NCBI GenBank assembly: GCA_003242525.1 | Contig: QGUU01000171.1 | Span: forward strand, 1 to 5,866 | Source of the DNA: Pseudomonadota bacterium | Lineage (GTDB): Bacteria; Pseudomonadota; Alphaproteobacteria; Rhizobiales; Rhizobiaceae | Reading direction: 5' to 3' | Length of the DNA: 5,866 nt | In this document: piece after piece, positions 1 through 5,743 of the stretch | Numbering within the stretch: position 1 is the first letter of the stretch | How the letters are laid out: every line of letters starts with the position of its first letter | Made by a program: the position numbers and the translations under genes | The notes under the pieces: model-generated | The model's database searches: none | What the model was told of the DNA's origin: nothing | The model's input: only the letters and a program-made list of their open reading frames with translations

Positions 1-100
1 TTTCGGCGCGGGTGGCGCCCCTGTCGATCATCGCAAGCGCCTTCTCCCTTTCGGGGCCGAAAACGATATCGACATTCTTGAAATCGACGGCGACCTTCAT
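1..100 (-). CDS. choV: Choline ABC transporter ATP-binding protein ChoV, N-terminal fragment
   Basis: Only the first 33 codons lie in the window; the rest continues past base 1. The fragment begins MKVAVDFKNVDIVFG and continues with PEREKALAMIDRG, which resembles the N-terminus of ProV/ChoV-type ATPases, where an 'ALAMID.G' segment precedes the nucleotide-binding domain. The Walker and signature motifs lie outside the window, so ATPase activity cannot be checked here. The ATG (100-98) overlaps the choW stop codon as ATGA, a usual sign of translational coupling. A GGGGG run about 6 bases upstream, inside choW, is a weak ribosome binding site. By family, the complete protein would energise choline import from the cytoplasmic face of the ChoW permease. 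Identity rests mainly on operon context plus the short N-terminus; a general ProV-like glycine betaine ATPase is the alternative. Confidence 0.8.
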   Translation of the reverse strand, partial: MKVAVDFKNVDIVFGPEREKALAMIDRGATRAE

Positions 101-951
101 CGTGCGGCCCCCGTGCGCACCCTGCTCATGCGGTCGAGGATAATGGCGAGAATCACGATGGCGAGCCCTGCTTCAAGTCCGAGCGGAATATTGACCGAGT
201 TGAGTGCCCTGACCACGGGCTTGCCAAGACCGTTGGCGCCGATGAGCGCCGCAATGACGACCATCGAAAGCGAAAGCATGATGCACTGCGTCAGTCCGGC
301 CATGATTGTCGGCAATGCTGCGGGAAGTTCTACCTTCCACAAAAGCTGGCGCTTGGTGGCTCCGAACGCCTCGCCTGCCTCGATCATCGGTCTGGGTACC
401 GAGGTGATGCCGAGATGGGTAAGGCGGATCGGCGCCGGCGACGCAAAGATGACCGTCACGATCAGGCCGGGCGCCACGCCGAGCCCGAACAGGATCAGCA
501 CGGGGATCAGGTAAACGAAGGTGGGCATCGTCTGCATCAGGTCGAGGATCGGCTGCAGGTAACGATAGCCGCGTTCATTATGCGCCGCCCATATGCCGAT
601 CGGCACGCCGATGGCCATGGAAGCGGCAGCCGCAGCCACCACCAGCACCAGCGTTTCGATCGTTTCCTTCCACAGGGCCTGATTGATGATGAACAGCAGG
701 CCCAGGGCCACGCCCAAAGCCAGCTTCCAGGAGCGTTGCAGCCACCACGCCAGCGCCGCAATCAGAAGAACCAGGAGAACGGGTGGGATCGACAGCAGAA
801 GGTAGATCATTCCATCGAGCGCCCACGCAACGCCGCGGGCGATGGAATCGAAGAACCACTCGAAATTGGTGGTCAGGAAATCGAAAAATACCTTCCCCCA
901 TCGGCCGATGGGTATCTTCATGCTGGCGACCAGTGCCGAAACCGGGTCCAT
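97..951 (-). CDS. choW: Choline ABC transporter permease ChoW
   Basis: 284-residue inner-membrane permease of the ProW/OpuAB type, which forms the channel through which choline delivered by ChoX enters the cytoplasm. Hydrophobic stretches that look like membrane helices lie at about residues 48-71, 75-92, 99-122, 144-170, 219-240 and 256-273. The cytoplasmic EAA loop that contacts the ATPase is clear at 191-210, with EAGEAFGATK followed by the VELP ending. Length fits the ChoW family. The ATG at 951-949 follows GAGGGGG with a short spacer, a good ribosome binding site, so this start is well supported. It lies 94 bp after choX and overlaps choV by four bases. Since ProW and ChoW permeases look alike, the choline assignment comes mainly from the adjacent ChoX. 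Confidence 0.92.
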   Translation of the reverse strand: MDPVSALVASMKIPIGRWGKVFFDFLTTNFEWFFDSIARGVAWALDGMIYLLLSIPPVLLVLLIAALAWWLQRSWKLALGVALGLLFIINQALWKETIETLVLVVAAAAASMAIGVPIGIWAAHNERGYRYLQPILDLMQTMPTFVYLIPVLILFGLGVAPGLIVTVIFASPAPIRLTHLGITSVPRPMIEAGEAFGATKRQLLWKVELPAALPTIMAGLTQCIMLSLSMVVIAALIGANGLGKPVVRALNSVNIPLGLEAGLAIVILAIILDRMSRVRTGAAR

Positions 952-976
952 TGCGCCCCCTCGTTGTCGTTATGAC

Positions 977-1016
977 GAAGCGGCGGCCGGCTTCTGGGGT
1001 CCGGTACCGCCGCTTC
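977..1016 (-). promoter_or_regulatory. Intercistronic stem-loop between choX and choW
   Basis: A perfect 10-bp inverted repeat, GAAGCGGCGG (977-986) and CCGCCGCTTC (1007-1016), sits in the 94-bp gap between choX and choW. Four more pairs can form inside (CCGG 987-990 with CCGG 1001-1004) after a two-base bulge, leaving a 10-base loop. In the direction of transcription it is followed by GTCATAACG, with no T run, so it is unlikely to be a full intrinsic terminator. Hairpins in this position after binding-protein genes are known to block 3'-5' exonucleases and raise the level of the binding protein over the membrane components. That role here is inference. Confidence 0.6.
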
Positions 1017-1045
1017 CTTTGGCCATGTGCGGCCCTGATATGGTC

Positions 1046-1993
1046 TTAAAGACCCAGCGCCGCCTTGACTGCCGCCAAGCCGTCGCCGCCATCAAACGTG
1101 GTCACGCCCTGCAGCCACGGCGTCAGCGTGTCCGGATTGTTCTTCAGCCATTCAGTTGCTGCCGCCTTGGGGTCAGCCCCATCATCAAGGATCGCTCCCA
1201 TGATCTCGTTTTCCATCTTGAGGGAGAAGACGAGATTTTTCAGGAAGGCCCCGACATTGGGGCACTCTTCGGTATAGCCTGCCCGCACATTGGTATGCAC
1301 GGTCGCCCCGCCATAATCGGGCCCGAACACGTCATCGCCGCCTGACAGATACTTCATGTCGATATTGGCGTTCATCGGATGCGGCTCCCAGCCGAGGAAG
1401 ACCACATGCTGCTTGGACGGAACGGCCTTCTGGACAGCGGCCAGCATTCCCGCCTCCGAACTTTCGACCAGTTCGAAGCCGCCAAGGTCGAACGTGTTGG
1501 CCGAGATCATGTCCAGGATCAGCCTGTTGCCATCATTGCCGGCCTCGATGCCATAGATCTTCCCGCCAAGCTCGTCCTTGAACTTGGCGATGTCCTGGAA
1601 GCTCTGCAGCCCCGCTTCATAGGTGTAGGTGGGAACGGCGAGCGTGTACTTGGCGCCCTCCAGGTTGATGCGGATGTCCTCGACGGACTTGTCCTCCAGA
1701 TAGGGCTTGATGTCGGCCTCCATGGTCGGCATCCAGTTGCCCAGGAAGACGTCGATGTCCTTGTTCTTGAGCGAGGTGTAGGTGACCGGCACCGAAAGCA
1801 CCTGTACGTCCGGGCTGTAGCCCAGCGCCTCGAGAACGACGGAGGCGGTGGCCGTGGTGGCGGTGATGTCCGTCCAGCCGACATCTGCGAAATGTACAGC
1901 CTTGCAGCTTTCCGGCTCGGCCGCGAAGCTCGTACCGGTAGTCAGGAAAGCCGCCAGGCCAATGCCGGCGGTGATTGATTTTATATGCGACAT
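1046..1993 (-). CDS. choX: Choline-binding periplasmic protein ChoX
   Basis: 315-residue substrate-binding protein of the OpuAC/ProX class, the high-affinity periplasmic choline receptor of the ChoXWV importer. A Sec signal peptide is visible (MSHIKS, then a hydrophobic stretch to about residue 20), with likely cleavage after SFA at residue 24. The residues described for the Sinorhizobium meliloti ChoX ligand pocket (W43, D45, W90, Y119, N156, W205) all appear here three positions earlier: W40, D42, W87, Y116, N153 and W202. The published disulfide pair is matched by C30 and C244 with the same offset. The start chosen at 1993 has GGGAG seven bases upstream and begins the signal peptide. The reading frame stays open upstream to 2230, but those 79 residues are basic, would bury the signal peptide and run into tdk. 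It heads the operon with choW and choV. Confidence 0.95.
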   Translation of the reverse strand: MSHIKSITAGIGLAAFLTTGTSFAAEPESCKAVHFADVGWTDITATTATASVVLEALGYSPDVQVLSVPVTYTSLKNKDIDVFLGNWMPTMEADIKPYLEDKSVEDIRINLEGAKYTLAVPTYTYEAGLQSFQDIAKFKDELGGKIYGIEAGNDGNRLILDMISANTFDLGGFELVESSEAGMLAAVQKAVPSKQHVVFLGWEPHPMNANIDMKYLSGGDDVFGPDYGGATVHTNVRAGYTEECPNVGAFLKNLVFSLKMENEIMGAILDDGADPKAAATEWLKNNPDTLTPWLQGVTTFDGGDGLAAVKAALGL

Positions 1994-2222
1994 TTCAGTT
2001 CTCCCATCATGGCCCAATGCGCCTCGCGGAACATGGACTTTCCCCCGCGCCCGGCTTGCTGCGAGCCAAACATCATTTTGTTGCGCTTGCAAGGTAGCAG
2101 AAATGACGAACCGCGCCGCAAGCTTTCCCATGAGCGACACGCCCATTGCCGACGGCGTCTTTTTTGGGGAAGCGATACGCCACCCCCTCCCCGCACCCGC
2201 TGCCTTCTGACTAAAAGGATGA
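1994..2222. other. Divergent choX/tdk intergenic region
   Basis: 229 bp between two genes that point away from each other, so it should hold the choXWV promoter (leftward) and the tdk promoter (rightward). I see no -35/-10 pair good enough to call on either strand. A small interrupted dyad, TTGC-N4-GCAA on the minus strand (2081-2092), lies about 90 bp upstream of the choX start and could be half of an operator, but four-base arms are weak evidence. A six-T run at 2160-2165 follows only a three-pair stem (GCC-GAC-GGC) and is not a credible terminator. The tdk ribosome binding site AAGGA (2215-2219) lies three bases before its ATG. Confidence 0.5.
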
Positions 2223-2834
2223 ATGGCCAAGCTCTATTTCCACTATGCCACCATGAACGCCGGCAAGACGACGATGCTGCTGCAGGCATCGTACAATTAT
2301 CGTGAGAGCGGGATGAACACTTTGCTCTTCGTCGCTGGCCACTACCGCAGCGGAGATCACGGGCTGATCTCCTCGCGCATCGGCCTGGAAACCAAGGCCG
2401 AGATATTCCGAGAGGGCGACGACCTTTATGCCAGCATCGCCGAGAGGCATGAGCACGCGACCGTCCATTGCGTCTTTGTGGACGAGGCGCAGTTCCTGGA
2501 GGAAGATCAGGTCTGGCAGCTCGCACGCGTCGCCGACCGGCTGCACATTCCGGTCATGTGCTACGGCCTGCGTACCGACTTCCAGGGCAATCTGTTTTCC
2601 GGTTCGCGCGCCTTGCTTGCCATAGCGGATGAGTTGCGCGAGGTGCGCACCATCTGCCGCTGCGGCCGCAAGGCGACCATGGTGGTCCGGCTCGGACCGG
2701 ACGGGAAGGTAGTCCGCCAGGGCGAACAGGTGGCAATCGGCAAGGACATTTACGTCTCGCTGTGCCGCCGCCACTGGGAGGATGAAATGGGGCGTTCCAG
2801 ACCCGAAGATCTGATCGGCTTCGCCAAACGCTGA
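2223..2834 (+). CDS. tdk: Thymidine kinase (type II, TK1-like)
   Basis: 203-residue cytosolic enzyme that phosphorylates thymidine to dTMP with ATP in the pyrimidine salvage pathway. The P-loop is MNAGKTT (residues 11-17). The Walker B/catalytic motif is FVDEAQF (85-91), with E88 in the position of the general base. The YGLRTDFQG motif (114-122) is typical of the family. The structural zinc site is represented by C145 and C147 in TICRCGRK and C181/H184 in SLCRRHW. The loop around residue 170 (GEQVAIG) matches the thymidine-binding lasso of the family. The sequence aligns end to end in memory with E. coli Tdk, so it looks full length and intact. AAGGA lies three bases before the ATG. It is transcribed away from choX, and its job is unrelated to choline uptake. 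Confidence 0.97.
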   Translation: MAKLYFHYATMNAGKTTMLLQASYNYRESGMNTLLFVAGHYRSGDHGLISSRIGLETKAEIFREGDDLYASIAERHEHATVHCVFVDEAQFLEEDQVWQLARVADRLHIPVMCYGLRTDFQGNLFSGSRALLAIADELREVRTICRCGRKATMVVRLGPDGKVVRQGEQVAIGKDIYVSLCRRHWEDEMGRSRPEDLIGFAKR

Positions 2835-2886
2835 ACAGGTGACAAGCGCCCAAGCCATTGCGTTTACGAGATAAATCCGTCAAGTC

Positions 2887-2915
2887 GTGAAAGTTATCCG
2901 ATTCGTACCTATATG
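2887..2915 (+). promoter_or_regulatory. Possible rpsU promoter
   Basis: GTGAAA (2887-2892) and TATATG (2910-2915) are separated by 17 bases, each matching four of six positions of the sigma-70 consensus. Shifted by one base the pair reads CGTGAA and CTATAT, close to the alphaproteobacterial CTTGAC/CTATAT pattern. Transcription would begin near 2922 and give a leader of about 80 bases carrying the palindrome at 2939-2958. A and T content is locally higher than in flanking DNA, as expected for a promoter. This is a by-eye match only. Confidence 0.35.
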
Positions 2916-2938
2916 AGCCTGCGCAAGGGTATTGGCTG

Positions 2939-2969
2939 CGGCCGCCAATTGGCGGCCGATTTTCTTTCT
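2939..2969 (+). terminator. Perfect 20-bp palindrome plus T-rich tail upstream of rpsU
   Basis: CGGCCGCC (2939-2946), AATT and GGCGGCCG (2951-2958) form a perfect palindrome: an eight-pair stem of only G-C pairs with a four-base loop. ATTTTCTTTCT follows immediately on the plus strand, which makes it look like an intrinsic terminator. It lies about 105 bp after the tdk stop and about 45 bp before the rpsU start. If it ends tdk transcription, rpsU needs a promoter within the last few dozen bases. If the promoter near 2887-2915 is used, the hairpin is in the rpsU leader and may act as an attenuator. The palindrome could instead be a protein-binding site in DNA. Confidence 0.5.
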
Positions 2970-3004
2970 ACCCATTTCAACCAGATCAAAGGAGAACGAG
3001 ACCA

Positions 3005-3289
3005 TTGCGGGTACTTGTACGCGATAACAATGTCGAGCAGGCCATCAGAGCACTCAAGAAGAAACTCCAGCGTGAAGGCATTTTCCGGGAAATGAAGGCG
3101 CGGCGCGCCTATGAGAAGCCATCCGAGCGACGCGCCCGCGAAAAGAGCGAGGCGGTCCGCCGCATGCGCAAGGCGGCACGCAAGCTTGCCGTGCGGGAAG
3201 GATTGATCGCCGCCCCCGCCAAGAAACCTCGTCCAACGGCGGCGCGCAGGCCTGTGGCCAACGCCGGATCAACCACAGCGCAAGGTTGA
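3005..3289 (+). CDS. rpsU: 30S ribosomal protein S21
   Basis: 94-residue, very basic protein of the small ribosomal subunit; S21 sits near the 3' end of 16S rRNA and helps initiation. The core is diagnostic: [18 protein letters not shown] (residues 3-20), REGIFREMK (23-31), [12 protein letters not shown] (36-47), then an Arg/Lys-rich helix to about residue 65. The start is TTG at 3005, which aligns exactly with the usual N-terminal Met (family pattern M-x-VLVRDNN); there is no in-frame ATG nearby upstream, and the next Met is residue 30. AAAGGAG (2988-2994) lies ten bases before it. Residues 69-94 are an Ala/Pro/Lys/Arg-rich tail beyond the conserved core, common as a variable feature in alphaproteobacterial S21. 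The gene is flanked by inverted repeats and is probably transcribed alone. Confidence 0.95.
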   Translation: MRVLVRDNNVEQAIRALKKKLQREGIFREMKARRAYEKPSERRAREKSEAVRRMRKAARKLAVREGLIAAPAKKPRPTAARRPVANAGSTTAQG

Positions 3290-3303
3290 CCTTTCAGCGC
3301 AGA

Positions 3304-3349
3304 CCCGGTCTTCAGTGGCCAGCGCGCCGCAAGGAATTCGAAGACCGGG
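3304..3349 (+). terminator. Inverted repeat after rpsU, possible transcript end
   Basis: CCCGGTCTTC (3304-3313) and GAAGACCGGG (3340-3349) are perfect ten-base complements enclosing 26 bases, starting 15 bases after the rpsU stop codon. Position and strength fit a 3'-end hairpin. No T run follows directly (CCGGCGTATTCC), so it is not a classic intrinsic terminator; it may stabilise the rpsU 3' end or work with another termination mechanism. The 26-base loop is long for a terminator, and a protein-binding site is another possibility. Confidence 0.4.
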
Positions 3350-3449
3350 CCGGCGTATTCCTGCCATTCTTCTGCCTTTCCTTCCGGGCCAGCGGTACAT
3401 ATATTCGCCGCTCGCGCCGCGCGCGGTCTGAACTGACGGAGAGGTTCCC

Positions 3450-4538
3450 ATGGCGACGTTGCAGAATTTCGATGCCGAGATTGCCAAGACCAAGCAGGTC
3501 ATGGAGGAAATGCGCTCCAAGATCGAGCAGTCCGGTACGGTTCTCGACACGCTCGCCAAGGCCGACCGGACAATCGGCGATGCCGATTTCGACATAGAGA
3601 ACGCCCGCATCGAGGACGTGCTCAGGCAGCAGAAGACGATGGAGGCCAACATTGCCGATCTGATTATCGGCCTGGAGGACGCCACCAACGTTTTCGGTGC
3701 CGAATTCGAATCGATGAAGAATTACACCGGCTGGGAGAAGCTTGTCGGCATCTTCTCCAGGCAGCGCCAGCAGCGGATGCGTTCCGAGCGGGTGCGCAAC
3801 ATGTCGCTCGCCGGCAACCTGCAAGAACTGCTGGCCAAGTCCGACACCATCGTCGGAATTCTCAAGGCCCAGAAGGCCATTCTCGACCAGCGCTACAAAA
3901 CCTCCGAGGCAAGCCTGGCGCAGGTGATCGAGCGCAGAAAGGCGACGATTGAAAATCTGACTGGCGTGCAGAAACGGATCGAGGAACTGAACCCGCTGCT
4001 GCTCGACATCGAAAACAAGATCGCCTCATCCACCAACCAGAACGAGCGCACCCGGCTTGAGGGCGAGCGCTCGAAGATGGCGACCGAATACAATGAGATG
4101 CAGGCCAAGGAGCAGGAGCTTCTGGCCGAGAGCCAGACGCTGGAACGCTACACCTCCATGTTCCAGACCTTCGTCGATTCACTCAACAACCAGATCGCCG
4201 CGCAGAACACGCTGATCAACAAGCTGACCATCGACACCGAGCAGCGCATCGTGCTCTACAAGGCCCTGGAGGACTCCCTCAAGACGGCCGCACAGCAGGA
4301 TGTGGCGCACAAGATCAACACCTTGGGCAGCCAGGTCGACACCACCGCCGAGGAGACCATGGCAGGCATCGGCGCCGCCGCCCAGAAACACATCGGTGAT
4401 CTTCTCGAACTGCACGAGAAGAACATGGTTGCAACGGCGGACATCCAGCGTCGCAAAAAGCTTGCGGACGAGGCCTTCGCCCGCCGCTTCGAGGAGGTCC
4501 TGCGCAAGCACAATGCCGCGGACTACGTGCGCTCTTAG
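3450..4538 (+). CDS. Coiled-coil protein, distantly TelA-like
   Basis: 362-residue soluble protein with no signal peptide, no membrane segment and no cysteine; the only tryptophan is W95. Nearly the whole chain looks helical, with long charged heptad-like stretches at about residues 8-80, 120-190, 195-260 and 265-352. A break occurs around 89-103 (NYTGWEKLVGIFSR). I do not recognise an enzyme motif. The layout, a 'WEKL.G' segment before long coiled coils and an Arg/Lys-rich C-terminal helix (ADIQRRKKLADEAF, residues 330-343), recalls the TelA/KlaA toxic anion resistance family as I remember it; this is a weak, unaligned impression. The ATG has a strong ribosome binding site, GGAGAGG (3438-3444), five bases upstream. 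It is the first of three closely spaced genes and probably acts as a scaffold or partner for the next ones. Confidence 0.85.
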   Translation: MATLQNFDAEIAKTKQVMEEMRSKIEQSGTVLDTLAKADRTIGDADFDIENARIEDVLRQQKTMEANIADLIIGLEDATNVFGAEFESMKNYTGWEKLVGIFSRQRQQRMRSERVRNMSLAGNLQELLAKSDTIVGILKAQKAILDQRYKTSEASLAQVIERRKATIENLTGVQKRIEELNPLLLDIENKIASSTNQNERTRLEGERSKMATEYNEMQAKEQELLAESQTLERYTSMFQTFVDSLNNQIAAQNTLINKLTIDTEQRIVLYKALEDSLKTAAQQDVAHKINTLGSQVDTTAEETMAGIGAAAQKHIGDLLELHEKNMVATADIQRRKKLADEAFARRFEEVLRKHNAADYVRS

Positions 4539-4552
4539 AGCTGCAACGCCGA

Positions 4553-5698
4553 ATGACCTCCGCCGACGACCCCGCCGAACGCTATTTCGCAGCCATTACG
4601 GCGGCGCTTGCCGGCCTCGAAATCTTCATGCACAACGGCCGCTCGCCACTCTACCGGCACGGCATCGTTGCCGGCATCCTCGCCGAATACATAGACCGCC
4701 TCACACGCTCATTCGCCTGCTGGCGCAACCGGCTGAGCTTCATGGACAAGTTCCGCATCTCGCGCTCGGAAAGCGGCTTTCCGGTCTTCCAGAACGTTCT
4801 CGAACTGGAGAATGACCGGCGCCAGGCGGACCAGAGGCTCGCCAACATTCCCAAGCCCGACGAGTTGCGTGAAGAAATGGCGGACTTCATCCTGCGCCAC
4901 AAGGCTTTCCCGTCGGCTCTGCAGAAATCCATGGCCGAGCGACTCTACCTGGAGGAGGTGAGGAGCGGAAACACTTTCGGCCCGTTTACGCTGGCGCAGA
5001 CGGCAAAGGTTTCGGTAAACCCCAAGACGATGCGTCCCTACTACCTGGTCCACTGGGCCAGTTTCGATGGCACCGCCGACCTGCCCCTGGTCTATATGGT
5101 GACCGTCGAGGATTCGTCCGATTCCATGGTGCGTCAACTCGTCGATCCCCACGGCAGGCTGAATGACAAGGTCGAAATTCCCCTGCCGGTGGACGGCCTG
5201 CTCAATCCGGAACTCGCCCATCGCTTCGACGACTTCACGGAGAAGAACTCGGCCTATTCACTGGCGCCGCTCACCATCGCCATGAATCTCGACAAGGATT
5301 TCCCGGACCTGCATCCCAAGCAGCTGCGCCGGATCGTTCTCGGGCCTTTCTATTCCGCGGGCATCACCGAAAACAACTCGACCGTAGCGGAAATACTGTC
5401 CAGGGTGCGCAGTCCGGAGAATGCCTGGCTGCTGACCTGGACGATCCAGGAAGTCTACTCCAAGGGCGAAAAGCCCGGTCGCCGGGGCCTGTGGTCGAGC
5501 CAGCCCCCGCAGGAAGAATTCCACATCGACACTGACGATCTGGAGGCTACGCGCCAGGGAGTGTCTGCCTACGAGAAGCATGCCCTGGTTCCGCATGAAG
5601 CCTACCAGGCGCTCTATGCCGCCGGTGAGGCGCAGAAGACATTTGCGGGATACAAGGTGCACATCCTGTCGAATGGGCAGGTAATCAGCGATGTATGA
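4553..5698 (+). CDS. Hypothetical protein of unrecognised family
   Basis: 381-residue protein with no signal peptide or membrane helix and a single cysteine (C56). I cannot assign it to a family. Residues 6-65 look helical and hydrophobic-faced (AERYFAAITAALAGLEIF); 85-135 are charged and helical. Residues 140-215 look beta-rich, with FGPFTLAQTAKVSV, then RPYYLVHW (161-168) and LPLVYMVTVEDSSD (177-190). Residues 235-305 form another compact region with VLGPFYS (262-268) and AWLLTWTIQEVYSKGE (291-306). The C-terminus ends YKVHILSNGQVISD (367-380). No catalytic motif stands out. It begins 14 bases after the coiled-coil gene with no clear Shine-Dalgarno sequence, which suggests translation coupled to that gene. 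Uninterrupted length and base composition like its neighbours support it as real and vertically inherited. Confidence 0.85.
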   Translation: MTSADDPAERYFAAITAALAGLEIFMHNGRSPLYRHGIVAGILAEYIDRLTRSFACWRNRLSFMDKFRISRSESGFPVFQNVLELENDRRQADQRLANIPKPDELREEMADFILRHKAFPSALQKSMAERLYLEEVRSGNTFGPFTLAQTAKVSVNPKTMRPYYLVHWASFDGTADLPLVYMVTVEDSSDSMVRQLVDPHGRLNDKVEIPLPVDGLLNPELAHRFDDFTEKNSAYSLAPLTIAMNLDKDFPDLHPKQLRRIVLGPFYSAGITENNSTVAEILSRVRSPENAWLLTWTIQEVYSKGEKPGRRGLWSSQPPQEEFHIDTDDLEATRQGVSAYEKHALVPHEAYQALYAAGEAQKTFAGYKVHILSNGQVISDV

Positions 5699-5743
5699 TG
5701 ACGGACGGCTCCCTCCCCCCATACTGACGAAACCGCAGGGACG

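Noticed and set aside
415..975. Plus-strand open frame (186 residues) opposite choW
   Set aside because: Low-complexity His/Gln/Arg-rich translation opposite a convincing permease gene; a shadow frame.
1379..1978. Plus-strand open frame (199 residues) opposite choX
   Set aside because: It is antisense to a binding protein with all key residues, with no ribosome binding site or family resemblance of its own.
2081..2092. LacI-type operator upstream of choX
   Set aside because: Only four-base arms match and the full LacI-type symmetric half-site is absent on one side.
2160..2165. T run between choX and tdk as a terminator
   Set aside because: Only a three-pair stem precedes it, and no gene ends nearby on the plus strand.
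1994..2230. Upstream extension of the choX frame by 79 residues
   Set aside because: It would bury a clear signal peptide, overlaps the tdk start, and the internal start at 1993 has a good GGGAG site and fits ChoX length.
2211..2858. Long minus-strand open frame (215 residues) across tdk
   Set aside because: It mirrors the real tdk gene, whose motifs are intact on the plus strand; long antisense frames are expected in GC-rich coding DNA.
2844..2865. Small hairpin just after tdk (AAGCGC with GCGTTT)
   Set aside because: Six pairs including a G-T wobble with a ten-base loop and no T run beyond three; the palindrome at 2939-2958 is a far better terminator candidate.
3377..3405. Promoter for the 3450 gene using TATATT at 3400-3405
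   Set aside because: The -10 element is fair, but nothing near a -35 consensus lies at the right distance (TTTCCT), so it was not called.
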